From positions 78,562,854-78,626,853 of the forward strand of contig CM060312.1 of the NCBI GenBank assembly GCA_030674185.1: a DNA stretch of 64,000 nucleotides, given 5' to 3'. Below, piece after piece: positions 30,733 to 40,560 of the stretch. The DNA comes from Monoplex corrugatus (taxonomy: Eukaryota; Mollusca; Gastropoda; Littorinimorpha; Ranellidae). A model generated the notes under the pieces. The model was not told the DNA's origin. It worked only from the letters and a program-made list of their open reading frames with translations, and did not search any database. Numbering within the stretch: the stretch's first letter is position 1; every line of letters begins with the position of its first letter. Both the position numbers and the translations under genes were made by a program.

Positions 30733-31363
30733 CTTTCAGTTATAGTTTCTCAAGATGACGTCTTGAATTCCATATGCACTAATGTCGCAGGTGCCATGTA
30801 ATGGAGAAGATCCAGAATAATCACAGCACAAGCCTTAAGCCTGCATATAAACCCATGAGCTCTGGCCAGGTCCTGAGGTCCTACCTAGATAGTTCCATAT
30901 GTATGTGGGGTCGTAGGGGGGTGAGGTGGCAGAGACCTCAACTTTTCCCGGGGCCAGCACCACGAGGGCGGCATCCATTTCCACTTCCTCATTTCAAATT
31001 CATATTTTTCAATACAGTTATTTCTTTATCTCGCTTCGAGACTTCAGAAAGGCAAGAAGGCTAATTAGTCTTCAAGGGGTGGGACCTGGGAAATCGACCT
31101 ATCTCCGATATTTTATACCAAGGCAGCCGGGCAATGCCCTGCTCTTCACGATTTTCAACTGCCGTGGGATCTTAAGCGTGTGCAGCCAGAATGCACATGG
31201 GTCCGCCTCGTTTTTCATCCCCTTCTAAAGGAACAGACGTTCAGTTCGATTTTCCAGTCAAACTGATGAGAAAAGTGGAGGCCTCTACAGGGAGCAAACC
31301 CTAGAATCTCGAATTCAGCTAATGGCAGGCAAACGTCTGAACCAGCCTGCCACTCTTCTCCTT
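30733..31363 (-). mobile_element. tRNA-derived SINE-C, copy 2, inserted in a minisatellite
   Basis: Same order of landmarks as 18080-18702. Head on the minus strand shows AGTGGCAGGCTGGTTCAGAC and GGGTTTGCTCCC. Flanked by AAACGACCCA at 30723-30732 and 31364-31373, which could be a target duplication but also belongs to the minisatellite unit. Confidence 0.78.
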
Positions 31364-31412
31364 AAACGACCCAAACAATGGGAAATTCCTTAAATTCTGG
31401 GCTACATACGAC
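31364..31412. repeat. 43-bp minisatellite, right remainder
   Basis: Continues the interrupted array with AAACGACCCAAACAATGGGA and AATTCTGGGCTACATACGAC. Confidence 0.75.
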
Positions 31413-31539
31413 TCCGATACCAGGAGACGTCCAGTCAATCGAATCGTGGTCCAGGCCTATGTTTAATTTGGTACTATGGGCTTAAAACACTGGAGCTTCC
31501 AAACGTTGGGTCTGGATTTGCCACAGATTCTGCCTGGGT

Positions 31540-31985
31540 ATCTCCCACCTGATGGCTAAAGGGTGGACATTTGTCTGATCTCCCAAGTCAACATGTAAGC
31601 AGGCCTTTTAGTTCCACGGCCTTCTACGCGCGTACACGCACAAAGAACATCAAATATGCACATTAAAGATCCTGTAACAAATATTGTCAGTGTCGAGCAA
31701 CTTAATTATGGAAACATGCAAACACAAAGCATGCATGCCCACCAATGATTGGGTAGGCCTATGTAAACTGTGCGGTAATGTGTTGCCTGCACAATGTGGG
31801 CAAATCAATAACGTGCTATAGTAGACCTCATCATCCATCCACTGTTTTTGGACGCTCAGATTAATAAGGAGAAATCCTTGTGGTCCTGATATTTTTGTCT
31901 GGAAATACTAAGTTACGATGTAGTACACACACACACATGCACGCACACACAAGACACTGCTAATGACGGACAAAGCAGCTCTATT
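31540..31985 (+). mobile_element. SINE-B-related dispersed repeat
   Basis: Carries AAAGATCCTGTAACA, GTCAGTGTCGAGCAAC, TTATGGAAACATGCAAACAC, GCATGCATGCCCACCAATGA, GTAGACCTCATCATCCATCC and TTTGTCTGGAAATACTA, in the same order as 33085-33840. The head is too degraded to call a promoter. Confidence 0.65.
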
Positions 31986-32306
31986 ATACATTACAACTAC
32001 TGGTATCGCTGATTTCTCATACATCATAGGTTGACATTTTCTTTGAAGACAAAATAAACTGTTATTCTCTTACACACGCGCGCGCGCGTGAGCAGGCACA
32101 CGCACACCACATCTAATACATAGTACCTTTATAAATATTAATTTTCAAAACTACATTGTCGCATCATCATTCACCCATTCGATTGCCATCCAGGGTGGAT
32201 CAGAGAATGGAAAAAAGCATCGGTTTCTCTGAATGCACAAATATTTTTTTAAGGCTTCTTCAAACAATTTTTTCGCTAGTCCTCATATACTCTGAGAGTG
32301 TTAGGA
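31986..32306. other. No gene seen
   Basis: AT-rich spacer with a short (CG)n tract (about 32077-32089) just before the 5S rRNA promoter region. Confidence 0.4.
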
Positions 32307-32340
32307 CTTTAAAACTAACTCAACTCAACTCAACTACATT
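32307..32340 (+). promoter_or_regulatory. 5S rRNA upstream region with TATA-like motif
   Basis: CTTTAAAAC at 32307-32315 lies 26-34 bp before the 5S start, the position used by TATA-like external elements of 5S genes in many invertebrates. An (ACTCA)n run of about four units at 32316-32335 lies between. Role inferred from position only. Confidence 0.4.
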
Positions 32341-32460
32341 GTCAACGGCCACACCACGTTGAAAACACCGGTTCTCATCCGATCACCGAAGTTAAGCAAG
32401 GTCGGGCCCGGTTAGTACTTGGATGGGTGACCGCCTGGGAACACCGGGTGCTGTTGGCAA
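32341..32460 (+). rRNA. 5S ribosomal RNA gene, single copy
   Basis: Full-length 120-bp gene of the large ribosomal subunit, transcribed by RNA polymerase III. The internal promoter is intact: box A AAGTTAAGCAAGGTCG with one change from the usual AACGTCG, and box C GGATGGGTGACCGCCTGGGA unchanged. The start GTCAACGGCC differs from the usual GTCTACGGCC at position 4, and the 3' end GCTGTTGGC differs from GCTGTAGGC at the partner base. Helix I therefore still pairs, with U-A replaced by A-U. A T-run terminator follows at once. Only one copy is in the window, not a tandem array. It could be a dispersed functional gene or a recent pseudogene; the compensatory pair favours function. Confidence 0.93.
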
Positions 32461-32472
32461 TCTTTTTGTTTT
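32461..32472 (+). terminator. RNA polymerase III T-run after 5S
   Basis: TCTTTTTGTTTTTG directly follows the mature 3' end; five T in a row suffice for polymerase III release. Confidence 0.7.
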
Positions 32473-33084
32473 TGATATTTACTATTTTCTTGATTATCAT
32501 TTATATGGATGTTTTTAGATATCATATATCTTATCAGTAGCAGGTTAAGTAATACACCAAATAAATACAATTGGCACAAAAACATAATTGTGTCACAAAA
32601 CGATAAGCAGTTGAGTTCTACATATCACTTTTTACATAGCACAAAGCGCAGAGCTACACTTGACTTTTCACTCATAATTATACATATGCATGTACACACA
32701 CATACACACAAACACTCGCACGGACACATACGTGCACACACACGCGGATACACGCACAGATACACATGCACGCACACAAACACGCACACACACACACTGA
32801 GACAGACTCTGGCATACACTCAGACAGTGACACAGACACGCACATAAAACAACCTAATTAAGACAAGCTAATAAGACAATCTTAAAAATAAATAAATAAG
32901 TCAATAAACAAACAAAAAAAACCTAAGTAAACAAACACACAAACAAATCAATAAATAAAAAGCTTGTGAAAGCAGTTGGAATGTGGCGCTGAGTATGACT
33001 AAAATCAAATCATCTCAAAGATATGTCAATAATAAAATCAAATTCTATTTCAGCACTGTTTATTTACTTTAGTCATCAAATACG
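32473..33084. other. No gene seen; (CA)n-like and (AAAT)n tracts
   Basis: Interrupted CA/CACG repeats at 32693-32850 and (AAAT)/(AAAC) stretches at 32885-32960. Confidence 0.5.
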
Positions 33085-33840
33085 AACAGCAAAGATCCTG
33101 TAAGACATAATGCCAGTGTCCAGTGTCTTGATTATGGAAACATGAAAACACCCAGCATGCATGCCCACCAAAGCTGGTTCATGTAGGCTGCATGCCCACC
33201 AAAGCTGGTTTATGTAGGCTGCATGCCCACCAAAGCTGGTTTATGTAGGCTGCATGCCCACCAAAGCTGGTTTATGTAGGCTGCATGCCCACCAAAGCTG
33301 GTTCATGTAGGCTGCATGCCCACCAAAGCTGGTTCATGTAGGCTGCATGCCCACCAAAGCTGGTTTATGTAGGCTGCATGCCCACCAAAGCTGGTTCATG
33401 TAGGCTGCATGCCCACCAAAGCTGGTTTATGTAGGCTGCATGCCCACCAAAGCTGGTTTATGTAGGCTGCATGCCCACCAAAGCTGGTTTATGTAGGCTG
33501 CATGCCCACCAAAGCTGGTTTATGTAGGCTGCATGCCCACCAAAGCTGGTTTATGTAGGCTGCATGCCCACCAAAGCTGGTTTATGTAGGCTGCATGCCC
33601 ACCAAAGCTGGTTTATGTAGGCTTGTACGGCAACATACTGTCTGCACAGTGCAGGCAAAACAACGTGCTTGTAGACCTCATCATCCATCCACCGACTGTA
33701 TATAGACGCTGAGACCAATGAAGGAGAAATCCTTGCAGTCATGACATTTTGTCTGGAAATACTAGGTACGACGTAGTCTAACAACACACACACAGCACAC
33801 AAAAAGCTTGCACACACAGACACTGTTAAAGACGGACAGC
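33085..33840 (+). mobile_element. SINE-B-related repeat carrying an internal minisatellite
   Basis: Left part AAAGATCCTGTAAGACA, TTATGGAAACATGAAAACAC, GCATGCATGCCCACC and right part GTACGGCAACATACTGTCTG, GTAGACCTCATCATCCATCC, TTTGTCTGGAAATACTA match 31640-31985 on each side of the 15-unit array 33157-33622. Hence the array expanded inside this repeat. Confidence 0.75.
33157..33622. repeat. 31-bp tandem array, 15 units
   Basis: Unit GCATGCCCACCAAAGCTGGT plus TTATGTAGGCT. Variation is confined almost to one T/C position (GGTTTATG or GGTTCATG), so the array is young. The homologous repeat at 31725-31765 has a single unit. Confidence 0.95.
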
Positions 33841-34104
33841 TTCATGCGTAACATAATATTCCAGTATCCCAGTAAAAAACTATCGCGATTTCCCTTACAT
33901 CACGATCATAAACCAGAAGCCACAAGTAAACCAAAAAGAACGCATATTCAATACAACAAGACAAGACAAGCGCAAATTTTCGGCCAACCGTGCCTTTGTC
34001 AAGCACGAATGTACGTCACGAACAGACACCAAACAACGGATAATAACATCCACTGGATGAATCGGCAGGGAAGTTTTAGTCTTTTTGTTATTATCCGTTG
34101 TTTG
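33841..34104. other. Unique stretch with an inverted repeat
   Basis: AACAGACACCAAACAACGGA at 34020-34039 and its near complement TCCGTTGTTTGATGTCTGTT at 34095-34114 form arms of about 20 bp around a 55-bp loop. No gene recognised. Confidence 0.55.
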
Positions 34105-34440
34105 ATGTCTGTTTTCACATGACGTCTCACCTGTAAAAATACTGAAGAAGTAAAGCTTAAAATCATGACGTCACATGCAAAAATAAAGGTTTAAAACATG
34201 ACATTCACATGTAGAAATACAGGTTTAAAATGATCGTCTCATCTGCAGAAATACAAATTTAAAACCATATTTCTACAGTGAATGGTTACATGACATCTCA
34301 CCTGTTGGAATAAAGATTTAAAACATGACAAACATATGTTGAAAAAAGGTGTAAAGCTGATGTCTCACCTAGTACACCTGTAGAAACAAAGGTTAAAACA
34401 GGACTTCATACATGATTGCATAAAACGTGTTAACATTTTA
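34105..34440. repeat. Degenerate tandem repeat, about 55 bp
   Basis: Units loosely follow CATGACRTCWCAYSTGTAGA, AATANAGGTTTAAAA. Five to six units with substitutions and small indels. Confidence 0.65.
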
Positions 34441-34473
34441 GGACAAAGAAGTTTTGCATCCGTTTCTCTAAGA

Positions 34474-34643
34474 TCATTCTCTATCAAGCTCAATCCATAG
34501 AAATGGATCACAGCACATGATCAACAAAACAGCACTTTCCCTGATGGGAGTGCATGCTTTGGTTTCATTCTTCAATGAAGATTTCGTGCCAGCATCTTGA
34601 TTTAGAAGACCACCATCAATCTTGTCCTCCAGAGAAATCGCAT
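34474..34643 (-). CDS. Candidate terminal exon, protein unknown
   Basis: On the minus strand a good 3' splice site (T-rich tract, then TTATGTTTGCAG) precedes 34643. From there, taking one base from a previous exon, the frame reads DAISLEDKIDGGLLNQDAGT, KSSLKNETKACTPIRESAVL, LIMCCDPFLWIELDRE, then stop at 34474. I do not recognise the protein. The acidic start resembles the end of the other candidate exon (35423-35499: A-I-S ... L-L-N), so they might be alternative last exons of one gene. No poly(A) signal found close by. Open reading alone is weak evidence at this length. Confidence 0.3.
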
Positions 34644-35108
34644 CTGCAAACATAAGATGAGAAAAAAAACAAACAAACAAACAAACAAACAAACCAAAAA
34701 CAAAAATAGATGTAATACCTACAAATACCAAAACACATATCGTACTGTCCACCCCCACTCCCATATTTTTCAGTTCCTATAACTCATACAAAAATGAAAT
34801 TTAGACTTAACATTAAACACAACATAGCATGCCTAAAAAATATTATTATTCATACATAGCACAACTGTTAAGTATATTATACACACTTATCATATCTGAA
34901 ACAACTTACAATCTTCAAAGCATGGTATAACAACAGAGCTGAATTTAATACAAATGCCCTACACAAACTAATTTGAAAAATATTCATTAACCAATTAAAT
35001 GCTATCACTCACACTTTGTACAAGCTATCAATGACACAACCTACAATGCATAACTCAACACTATATAAGACAATAATATACCAAACTAGACATTCATAGC
35101 ACACTTCA
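34644..35108. other. No gene seen
   Basis: (AAAC)n tract at 34667-34695 and AT-rich unique DNA. Confidence 0.4.
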
Positions 35109-35385
35109 AACTAACACAATGGGCATAGTAGTCTAGTGGGTAAATGACTGACTTCCAATAGGAAGGTTCTGGGTTGATCCGCCTGGTGGGAAAAAGATGG
35201 ACATTTTTCCAGTTTCCCAGATCAGCATGTGGGCAGTCCAGCCATTTGCGTAGACCCATCCATTTCAAGTATATACACATGCAAAATATCAAATATGCAT
35301 GTTAAAGATCACGTAAGCCATGTCAGTGTCTGGCTTACAGAAACACGAAAACACCCACCATTCATGCCCATCAAAAAAAAAAAAT
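35109..35385 (+). mobile_element. tRNA-derived SINE-B with A-rich tail
   Basis: Head: TAGTCTAGTGGGTAAATGAC (A box) and GGTTCTGGGTTGATCC (B box). Body: CAGTTTCCCAGATCAGCATG, GTTAAAGATCACGTAAGCCA, TGTCAGTGTCTGGCTTAC, CGAAAACACCCACCATTCAT. Ends in an A-run at 35374-35385. Good match to the copy at 4565-4966 on the other strand. Confidence 0.75.
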
Positions 35386-35422
35386 GTTTAACCATTAATA
35401 TCAGACAGACACACAACTTATC

Positions 35423-35499
35423 TTAGTTCAGAAGGTTGCCATGGTCCTTGGAAATGGCTCCATCACCGTCTCCAGAGGTCTGGAAGGGGGCGTACCCAT
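35423..35499 (-). CDS. Candidate short terminal exon, protein unknown
   Basis: On the minus strand the acceptor TTTCTTTCTGTTCAG precedes 35499. With one base from a previous exon the frame reads DGYAPFQTSGDGDGAISKDH, GNLLN, then TAA at 35423. Same phase as the candidate exon at 34474-34643. Not recognised; needs a transcript to be believed. Confidence 0.3.
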
Positions 35500-35559
35500 C
35501 TGAACAGAAAGAAACAAGCTGTTATATCTGAAAACACACACACATTTACACATACCCCT

Positions 35560-35815
35560 GACCAAGGCACCCACCCACCCCCTCCCTCCCCCCAACCCCT
35601 TCCCCCCAATCCCTTCCCTTCCCCACCCCTTCCCTCCCTCCCTTCCCCAACCCTTTCCCTCCTCCCTTCCCTCCATCCCTTAACCCTTTCCCTCCCTCTC
35701 TCCATAAACCCCTTCCTTTATCTCTTCCCTCCCTACCCATTTCTTTTCCTCTGCCACATTTCCCCTCTCCATCATCCCCATTCTCTCTGAACTGTACCCC
35801 CACCCCATCCCCCCA
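35560..35815. repeat. C-rich polypyrimidine tract
   Basis: About 250 bp of CCCTTCCCTCC-type sequence. The minus strand has many G-triplets and could form G-quadruplexes. The Gly/Glu/Arg-rich minus frames are artefacts. Confidence 0.85.
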
Positions 35816-35878
35816 AAGTTCAGACCTTCCAACAGAAAGTTTGATATCTTATCTACTTGAATACCATGCTCACCAGTC

Positions 35879-36196
35879 AACACCTGTTTTCTGAGCATTA
35901 TGAAATCCCTGCTGCCTGTCACACTGACTGGTACATGGTGGAGAATGGCAGTAACATGTACACTTTGTCCCCTAACCCTGAGTTTAAGGGAACCAGTTGG
36001 TCAGCATGTTTCTCCAGACCAGCATTATGACAGGCATCCACCTGCTCTCATCTGCTCATTTACCTTCCCCAACTATGAAAAGTCAGACTGGGGTGTCAAG
36101 TACAGTTTGCTTCTTTCACAGGGAGTTCAAAACCTGACATCAACCATTCTGCCCAACAATTACATCCCTACAGTAACAGACACAGCAGGGAAATGA
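35879..36196 (+). other. Coding-like stretch with one frame shift, protein unknown
   Basis: After a possible acceptor (TGCTCACCAG, 35868-35877) one frame reads HLFSEHYEIPAACHTDWYMV, ENGSNMYTLSPNPEFKG to about 35990. The adjacent frame then reads VGQHVSPDQHYDRHPPALIC, SFTFPNYEKSDWGVKYSLLL, SQGVQNLTSTILPNNYIPTV, TDTAGK and stop. The residue mix, two Cys and W-G-V-K-Y-S recall an extracellular domain, possibly Ig-like, but I cannot name it. It may be a chance frame or a pseudo-exon. Confidence 0.25.
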
Positions 36197-36229
36197 TCAT
36201 CCAGCACAAAGATCAAGTGATAACACCAA

Positions 36230-36310
36230 GGTCAATCATAATATCAAGGTTAAAAATAATATCAAGGTCAGAAGATAACATGAAAGTTGAATGATAACAT
36301 CAAAGGATAC
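36230..36310. repeat. Short degenerate tandem repeat
   Basis: Units of about 25-28 bp: GATAACACCAAGGTCAATCA, AATATCAAGGTTAAAAAT, AATATCAAGGTCAGAAG, GATAACATGAAAGTTGAAT. Confidence 0.6.
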
Positions 36311-36429
36311 CCCAAAGTGTCACCTCTGTCTCCAGCCTAAGCTTGCAAGACTCCACTCGTCTGTTAACAGCTACTGAAGCTTTGCTGCAACTGAGAATCA
36401 ACACATCAGTTAAACATGCAATCAATACA

Positions 36430-36715
36430 AGTTGTCCCCTAATGGCCGCGTTGTATGGGAATGACAAGGTAGCCTATACTTTTCAAGGGACCAACCTTAT
36501 AAGGCTGGTGCCCATCTCCTCTGTCTCTCTGTTTAACCTTCTCCAACCCTTTACAGGCCCGGCAACCCCGTTTACAGCTGGGTGAAGAGAAGAATGTGCA
36601 TACAAAGTTTTTACCGCGACTTGAACTTGTACAATCAGATTGGAAGGCAAGAGCCTGGACCTCTGCGTCAAGCAGGCCGCATGCATACAATGCAGATCTA
36701 CATCAATCATCAGTC
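36430..36715 (-). mobile_element. Possible tRNA-derived SINE
   Basis: On the minus strand, GTACAAGTTCAAGTCGCGG near 36616-36634 resembles a B box, with GCTTGACGCAGAGGTCCAGG upstream in the place of an A box, and CACCCAGCTGTAAACGGGG after it, a phrase common in tRNA-derived SINE bodies. No second copy in the window, so only tentative. Confidence 0.35.
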
Positions 36716-37190
36716 AGAAAGTACCAACATTTTGGGCAGTCCTGTGTGTTCTAATGGTACAATACTCACTAAACTGTGAGCGGCTGGACTATGTGCTCCA
36801 TAATACCATAATCATGCTATGTCATCATAATCATGCTATAACACTTCTGTCATCATAATCATGCTACATCATTATAATCATATATTTAAGACAGCATGAA
36901 AGAAAATATAAAAAAATTAGGTTGACAAAATGGCTAATAACCTTACAGTCCTGACCCATTTACTTCCACAACCGGATATCTGTAATCTCACTCTAAACAT
37001 ACTTTAGACTTCAGTCATGGCTTCAACTGATTCACTCCGGAAGAAAAAAAAGTAAAGAGTCAATGGGTGGCTTGCAGCAATCAATGCACCAAAGCACAAG
37101 GCAGATCATGAAAAAGTTGTCTTGACACTGCTGATATATCAGATCTATCATCCTCTCTGTATACTATGTGAAATCTGATCAACCATCTTC
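36716..37190. other. No gene seen; short ATAATCATGCTA repeats
   Basis: CATAATCATGCTA recurs four times at 36801-36880. Otherwise unique. Confidence 0.45.
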
Positions 37191-37194
37191 TTGA

Positions 37195-38510
37195 TATACT
37201 GTGAACAATGGCCAAGTAGAGGAGAACAAAGCAATCTTGAAGGAGAACAGACGTTTGGAGAACAGACGTTTGGAGAACAAAAAGGTGAAAAACAACAGTA
37301 ACTTGGAGAACAACCAACTTGAAAACAACCACTTGAGAACACCAGTTATATATATATAGTAACTTGGAGAAAAAATAGTAATAATATGGAGAAAACAATA
37401 ACTTGGAGAACAACTGAAAGCTGGACAACAGAAAATCGAACAGTAATTTGAAATACTACCAAAACTTGAAAAATAACATGGAGAACAAGAGTAGCCTAGA
37501 GAACAGTAATATGGAGAACAACAGTAACCTGGAGAACAACAGCAACCCGGAGAACAACAGTAACCAAGAGAACAACAGTAATACGGACAACAACAATAAC
37601 CTGGAGAACAACAGTAACCTGGAGAACAACAGTAACCTGGTGAGGAGAACTACAGGTAACCAAAATTGAGAACACAGACCTAGTGTATATGGAGAACTAA
37701 GAAAACCTGGAAACCACAGTGACTTGAGAACAACAGTAACCCAGAGAACAACAGTAATATGGAGAACCTACAGTAACCTTTACAGAACAACAGTAACCCA
37801 TGAGAAACAACAGTAATATGGAGAACAACAGAAAACCTGGAGGAACCACAGTAACTTACAGAACAGACAGTCAACACTGGAGCAAGAACCAACAGTAACT
37901 TAGAGAACAACAGTAATTAGGAGTAGAGAACAACAGTAAACCTGGAGAACCACAGTAACTTAGAGAACCACAGTAACTTAGAGAACAGTAACTCAGAGAA
38001 CAACAGTAATATGGAGAACAATAGTAACCTGGAGAACCATAATAACCCGGAGAACCACAGTAAGCTAGAGAACAACAGTAACTTAGAGAACAACAGTAAC
38101 TTGGAGAACAACAGTAATATGGAGAACAACAGTAAACTGGAGAACAAGTAATATGAACAGTAATGCGGAGAACGATGATAACCTGGACAACAACAGTAAC
38201 TTGGGTAGCAGTAACTTGAAGAACAACAGTAACTTAGAGCAACAACAGTAACTTGGGTAGCAGTAACTTGAAGAACAACAGTAACTTAGACACAACAGTA
38301 ACTGGGTAGCAGTAACTTGAAGAACAACAGTAACTTAGACAACAACAGTAACTTGGGTAGCAGTAACTTAGAACAACAGTAACTAGAGAAACATAACTTG
38401 GTAGCATACTGAAGAACAACAGTAACTTGGACACAACAGTAACTTGGTAGCAGTAACTTGAAGAACAACAGTAACTTAGACAACAACACTAACACGGGAA
38501 ACAATGTAAG
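37195..38510. repeat. 18-bp minisatellite, about 1.3 kb
   Basis: Basic unit GGAGAACAACAGTAACYT with many one- and two-base indels. At the right end a longer unit, TAGCAGTAACTTGAAGAACA plus ACAGTAACTTAGACAAC, of about 54 bp takes over (38210-38490). Frames such as N-N-S-N-L-E on plus and K-L-L-L-F-S on minus arise from the repeat. Confidence 0.9.
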
Positions 38511-39524
38511 TAAGTTTAAAGTCAAACAGGTAAACTAATGACTGACAGACTATGAAATGAAAAAAGAAGTTTTCTTACATGAGTGAGGATACTGATGGAA
38601 CTCTGAACTTTCCTATTTCCATCTTTGTCAAGTGAACAATTTTTGCTAACAATGTCAACACCCATATCCTTTTCTATGTTTTTTGTTTTTGTTTTCATTG
38701 TTATTATCACTTTTTTGGTTGTTTTTTTAAACAAAGAGGCGGGCACAACAAATCTTTTTTCCTACATGAATTGTGAGCTGTCCTTTATTTTTCACTATGC
38801 TTGAAGCTAGACCATTTCTCTGCTTTAGTTTTTATGCACTTTTTTTCTTTTCCTGTGTTGAGGAGAATTCCTTGTACTTTTTCATATTGCATGCTCATTC
38901 ATGTATCTTTACAGACTAAATATTTCTGGAACTGTCGTTCTTGTAGGTTTAAAGCCTGTAAATTTTTCTTCTTCTCTTTCTCTTCTTTATTTGTATAGAG
39001 GGGTTTTCCTTTAACTTTTTGTTGTTGTTGTTTGATTCTTGTCTAATTTCTTGATTAAGAAAGCATTCCTTTTTTTCTATTTTAAATTCTTACTTCACTA
39101 TTTGTATCATGTAGAATCTTTTCCTTTTCTCTCTTTCTGGTTTTTGTCTCACATATTATTTTATAATTTAAAGAAAATTCCTTGTACTTTTTCCAAATGC
39201 AGATTCATCAGAAGAAAAATCAGTGTATTTGTGCACATGTACACCAAACCACACACACAACCACACAATTTTTGTGCCCGCATCAACACAAACACAGCCC
39301 CCTTTCCACCATATGTATACATAACTAGCAACAAAAAACAAAAACAAAAACAAAAAACAAAAAAACCCCACTCATTCATACCACTCACACATCTCACACT
39401 AACACAAAATGGTTGATACACACAACATACATGCTTTCAACACAATTCTACATGCTCCACATCACAATGTAAAGGGACTTACAGAGGCAACCATCCCTCA
39501 GCTAAAAAAATTCACTATCACACG
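38511..39524. other. No gene seen
   Basis: AT-rich, with T-rich stretches. Two copies of a segment around GAGGAGAATTCCTTGTACTTT / AAAGAAAATTCCTTGTACTTT (about 38860 and 39170) hint at a 310-bp old duplication that includes TTCTTTTCCT and ATGTATCTTT-like parts. CTCATGTAAGA at 38571-38583 (minus strand) looks like a splice donor after K-N-C-S-L-D-K-D-G-N but has no good acceptor. Confidence 0.4.
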
Positions 39525-40560
39525 CCGCCATAAAACAGGGCCATTCATTCCCAGGAATTTCAGGCCTTCACACACCGCCATAAAACACAGGGCCATTCAT
39601 TCCCAGGAACTTCAGGCCTTCACACACCGCCATAAAACACAGGGCCATTCATTCCCAGGAATTTCAGCCTTCACACACCGCCAAAAAACACAGGGCCATT
39701 CATTCCCAGGAATTTCAGGCCTTCACACACCGCCATAAAACACAGGGCCATTCATTCCCAGGAATTTCAGGCCTTCACACACTGCCATAAAACACAGGGC
39801 CATTCATTCCCAGGAACTTCAGGCCTTCACACACTGCCATAAAACACAGGGCCATTCATTCCCAGGAATTTCAGGCCTTCACACACTGCCATAAAACACA
39901 GGGCCATTCATTCCCAGGAACTTCTGGCCTTCACACACCGCCATAAAACACAGGGCCATTCATTCCCAGGAATTTCAGGCCTTCACACACCACCATAAAA
40001 CACAGGGCCATTCATTCCCAGAAACTTCAAGCCTTCACACAACCGCCATAAAACACAGGGCCATTCATTCCCAGAAACTTCTGGCCTTCATACACCGCCA
40101 TAAAACACAGGGCCATTCATTCCCAGAAACTTCAAGCCTTCACACACCGCCATAAAACACAGGGCCATTCATTCCCAGAAACTTCAAGCCTTCACACACC
40201 ACCATAAAACACAGGGCCATTCATTCCCAGGAACTTCAGGCCTTCACACACCACCATAAAACACAGGGCCATTCATTCCCAGGAATTTCAGGCCTTCACA
40301 CACCGCCATAAAACACAGGTCATTCATTCCCAGGAACTTCAGGCCTTCACACACCACCATAAAACACAGGTCATTCGTTTCCTGGAACTAAAGTCTTTCT
40401 CACACTGCCATAAAACACAAGGACATTTGTTCCCAGGAATTCAAGGCCTTCACACACTGCCGTAAAACACAGGGCCATTCATTCCCTGGAACTTGAGGCT
40501 TTCAGACAGTGCCATAAAACACAGGATCATCTGTTCCTAGGAACCTGTGTTTTGCACACC
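39525..40560. repeat. 52-bp tandem array, about 20 units
   Basis: Unit AGGCCTTCACACACCGCCAT, AAAACACAGGGCCATTCATT, CCCAGGAATTTC. The units diverge steadily toward the right end (40370-40560) and are near-identical in the middle, the usual pattern of homogenised core and decayed edge. Confidence 0.95.

Noticed and set aside
31255..31300. Hammerhead ribozyme core (CTGATGAG...GAAA)
   Set aside because: The required GAAAC and the cleavage-site stem are not in place, and the sister copy at 18600 reads CTGAGGAG.
35428..35922. Gly/Glu/Arg-rich minus frames over the C-rich tract
   Set aside because: Composition artefact of the polypyrimidine tract; only the splice-bounded 35423-35499 piece was kept, at low confidence.
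37448..37669. Asn/Ser/Glu-rich repeat protein
   Set aside because: Frame arises from the 18-bp unit and is broken by indels throughout the rest of the array; no flanking gene signals.
38572..38660. Minus-strand exon K-N-C-S-L-D-K-D-G-N with donor GTAAGA
   Set aside because: No pyrimidine-rich acceptor and no partner exon; the phase does not match the candidates at 34.6 and 35.4 kb.
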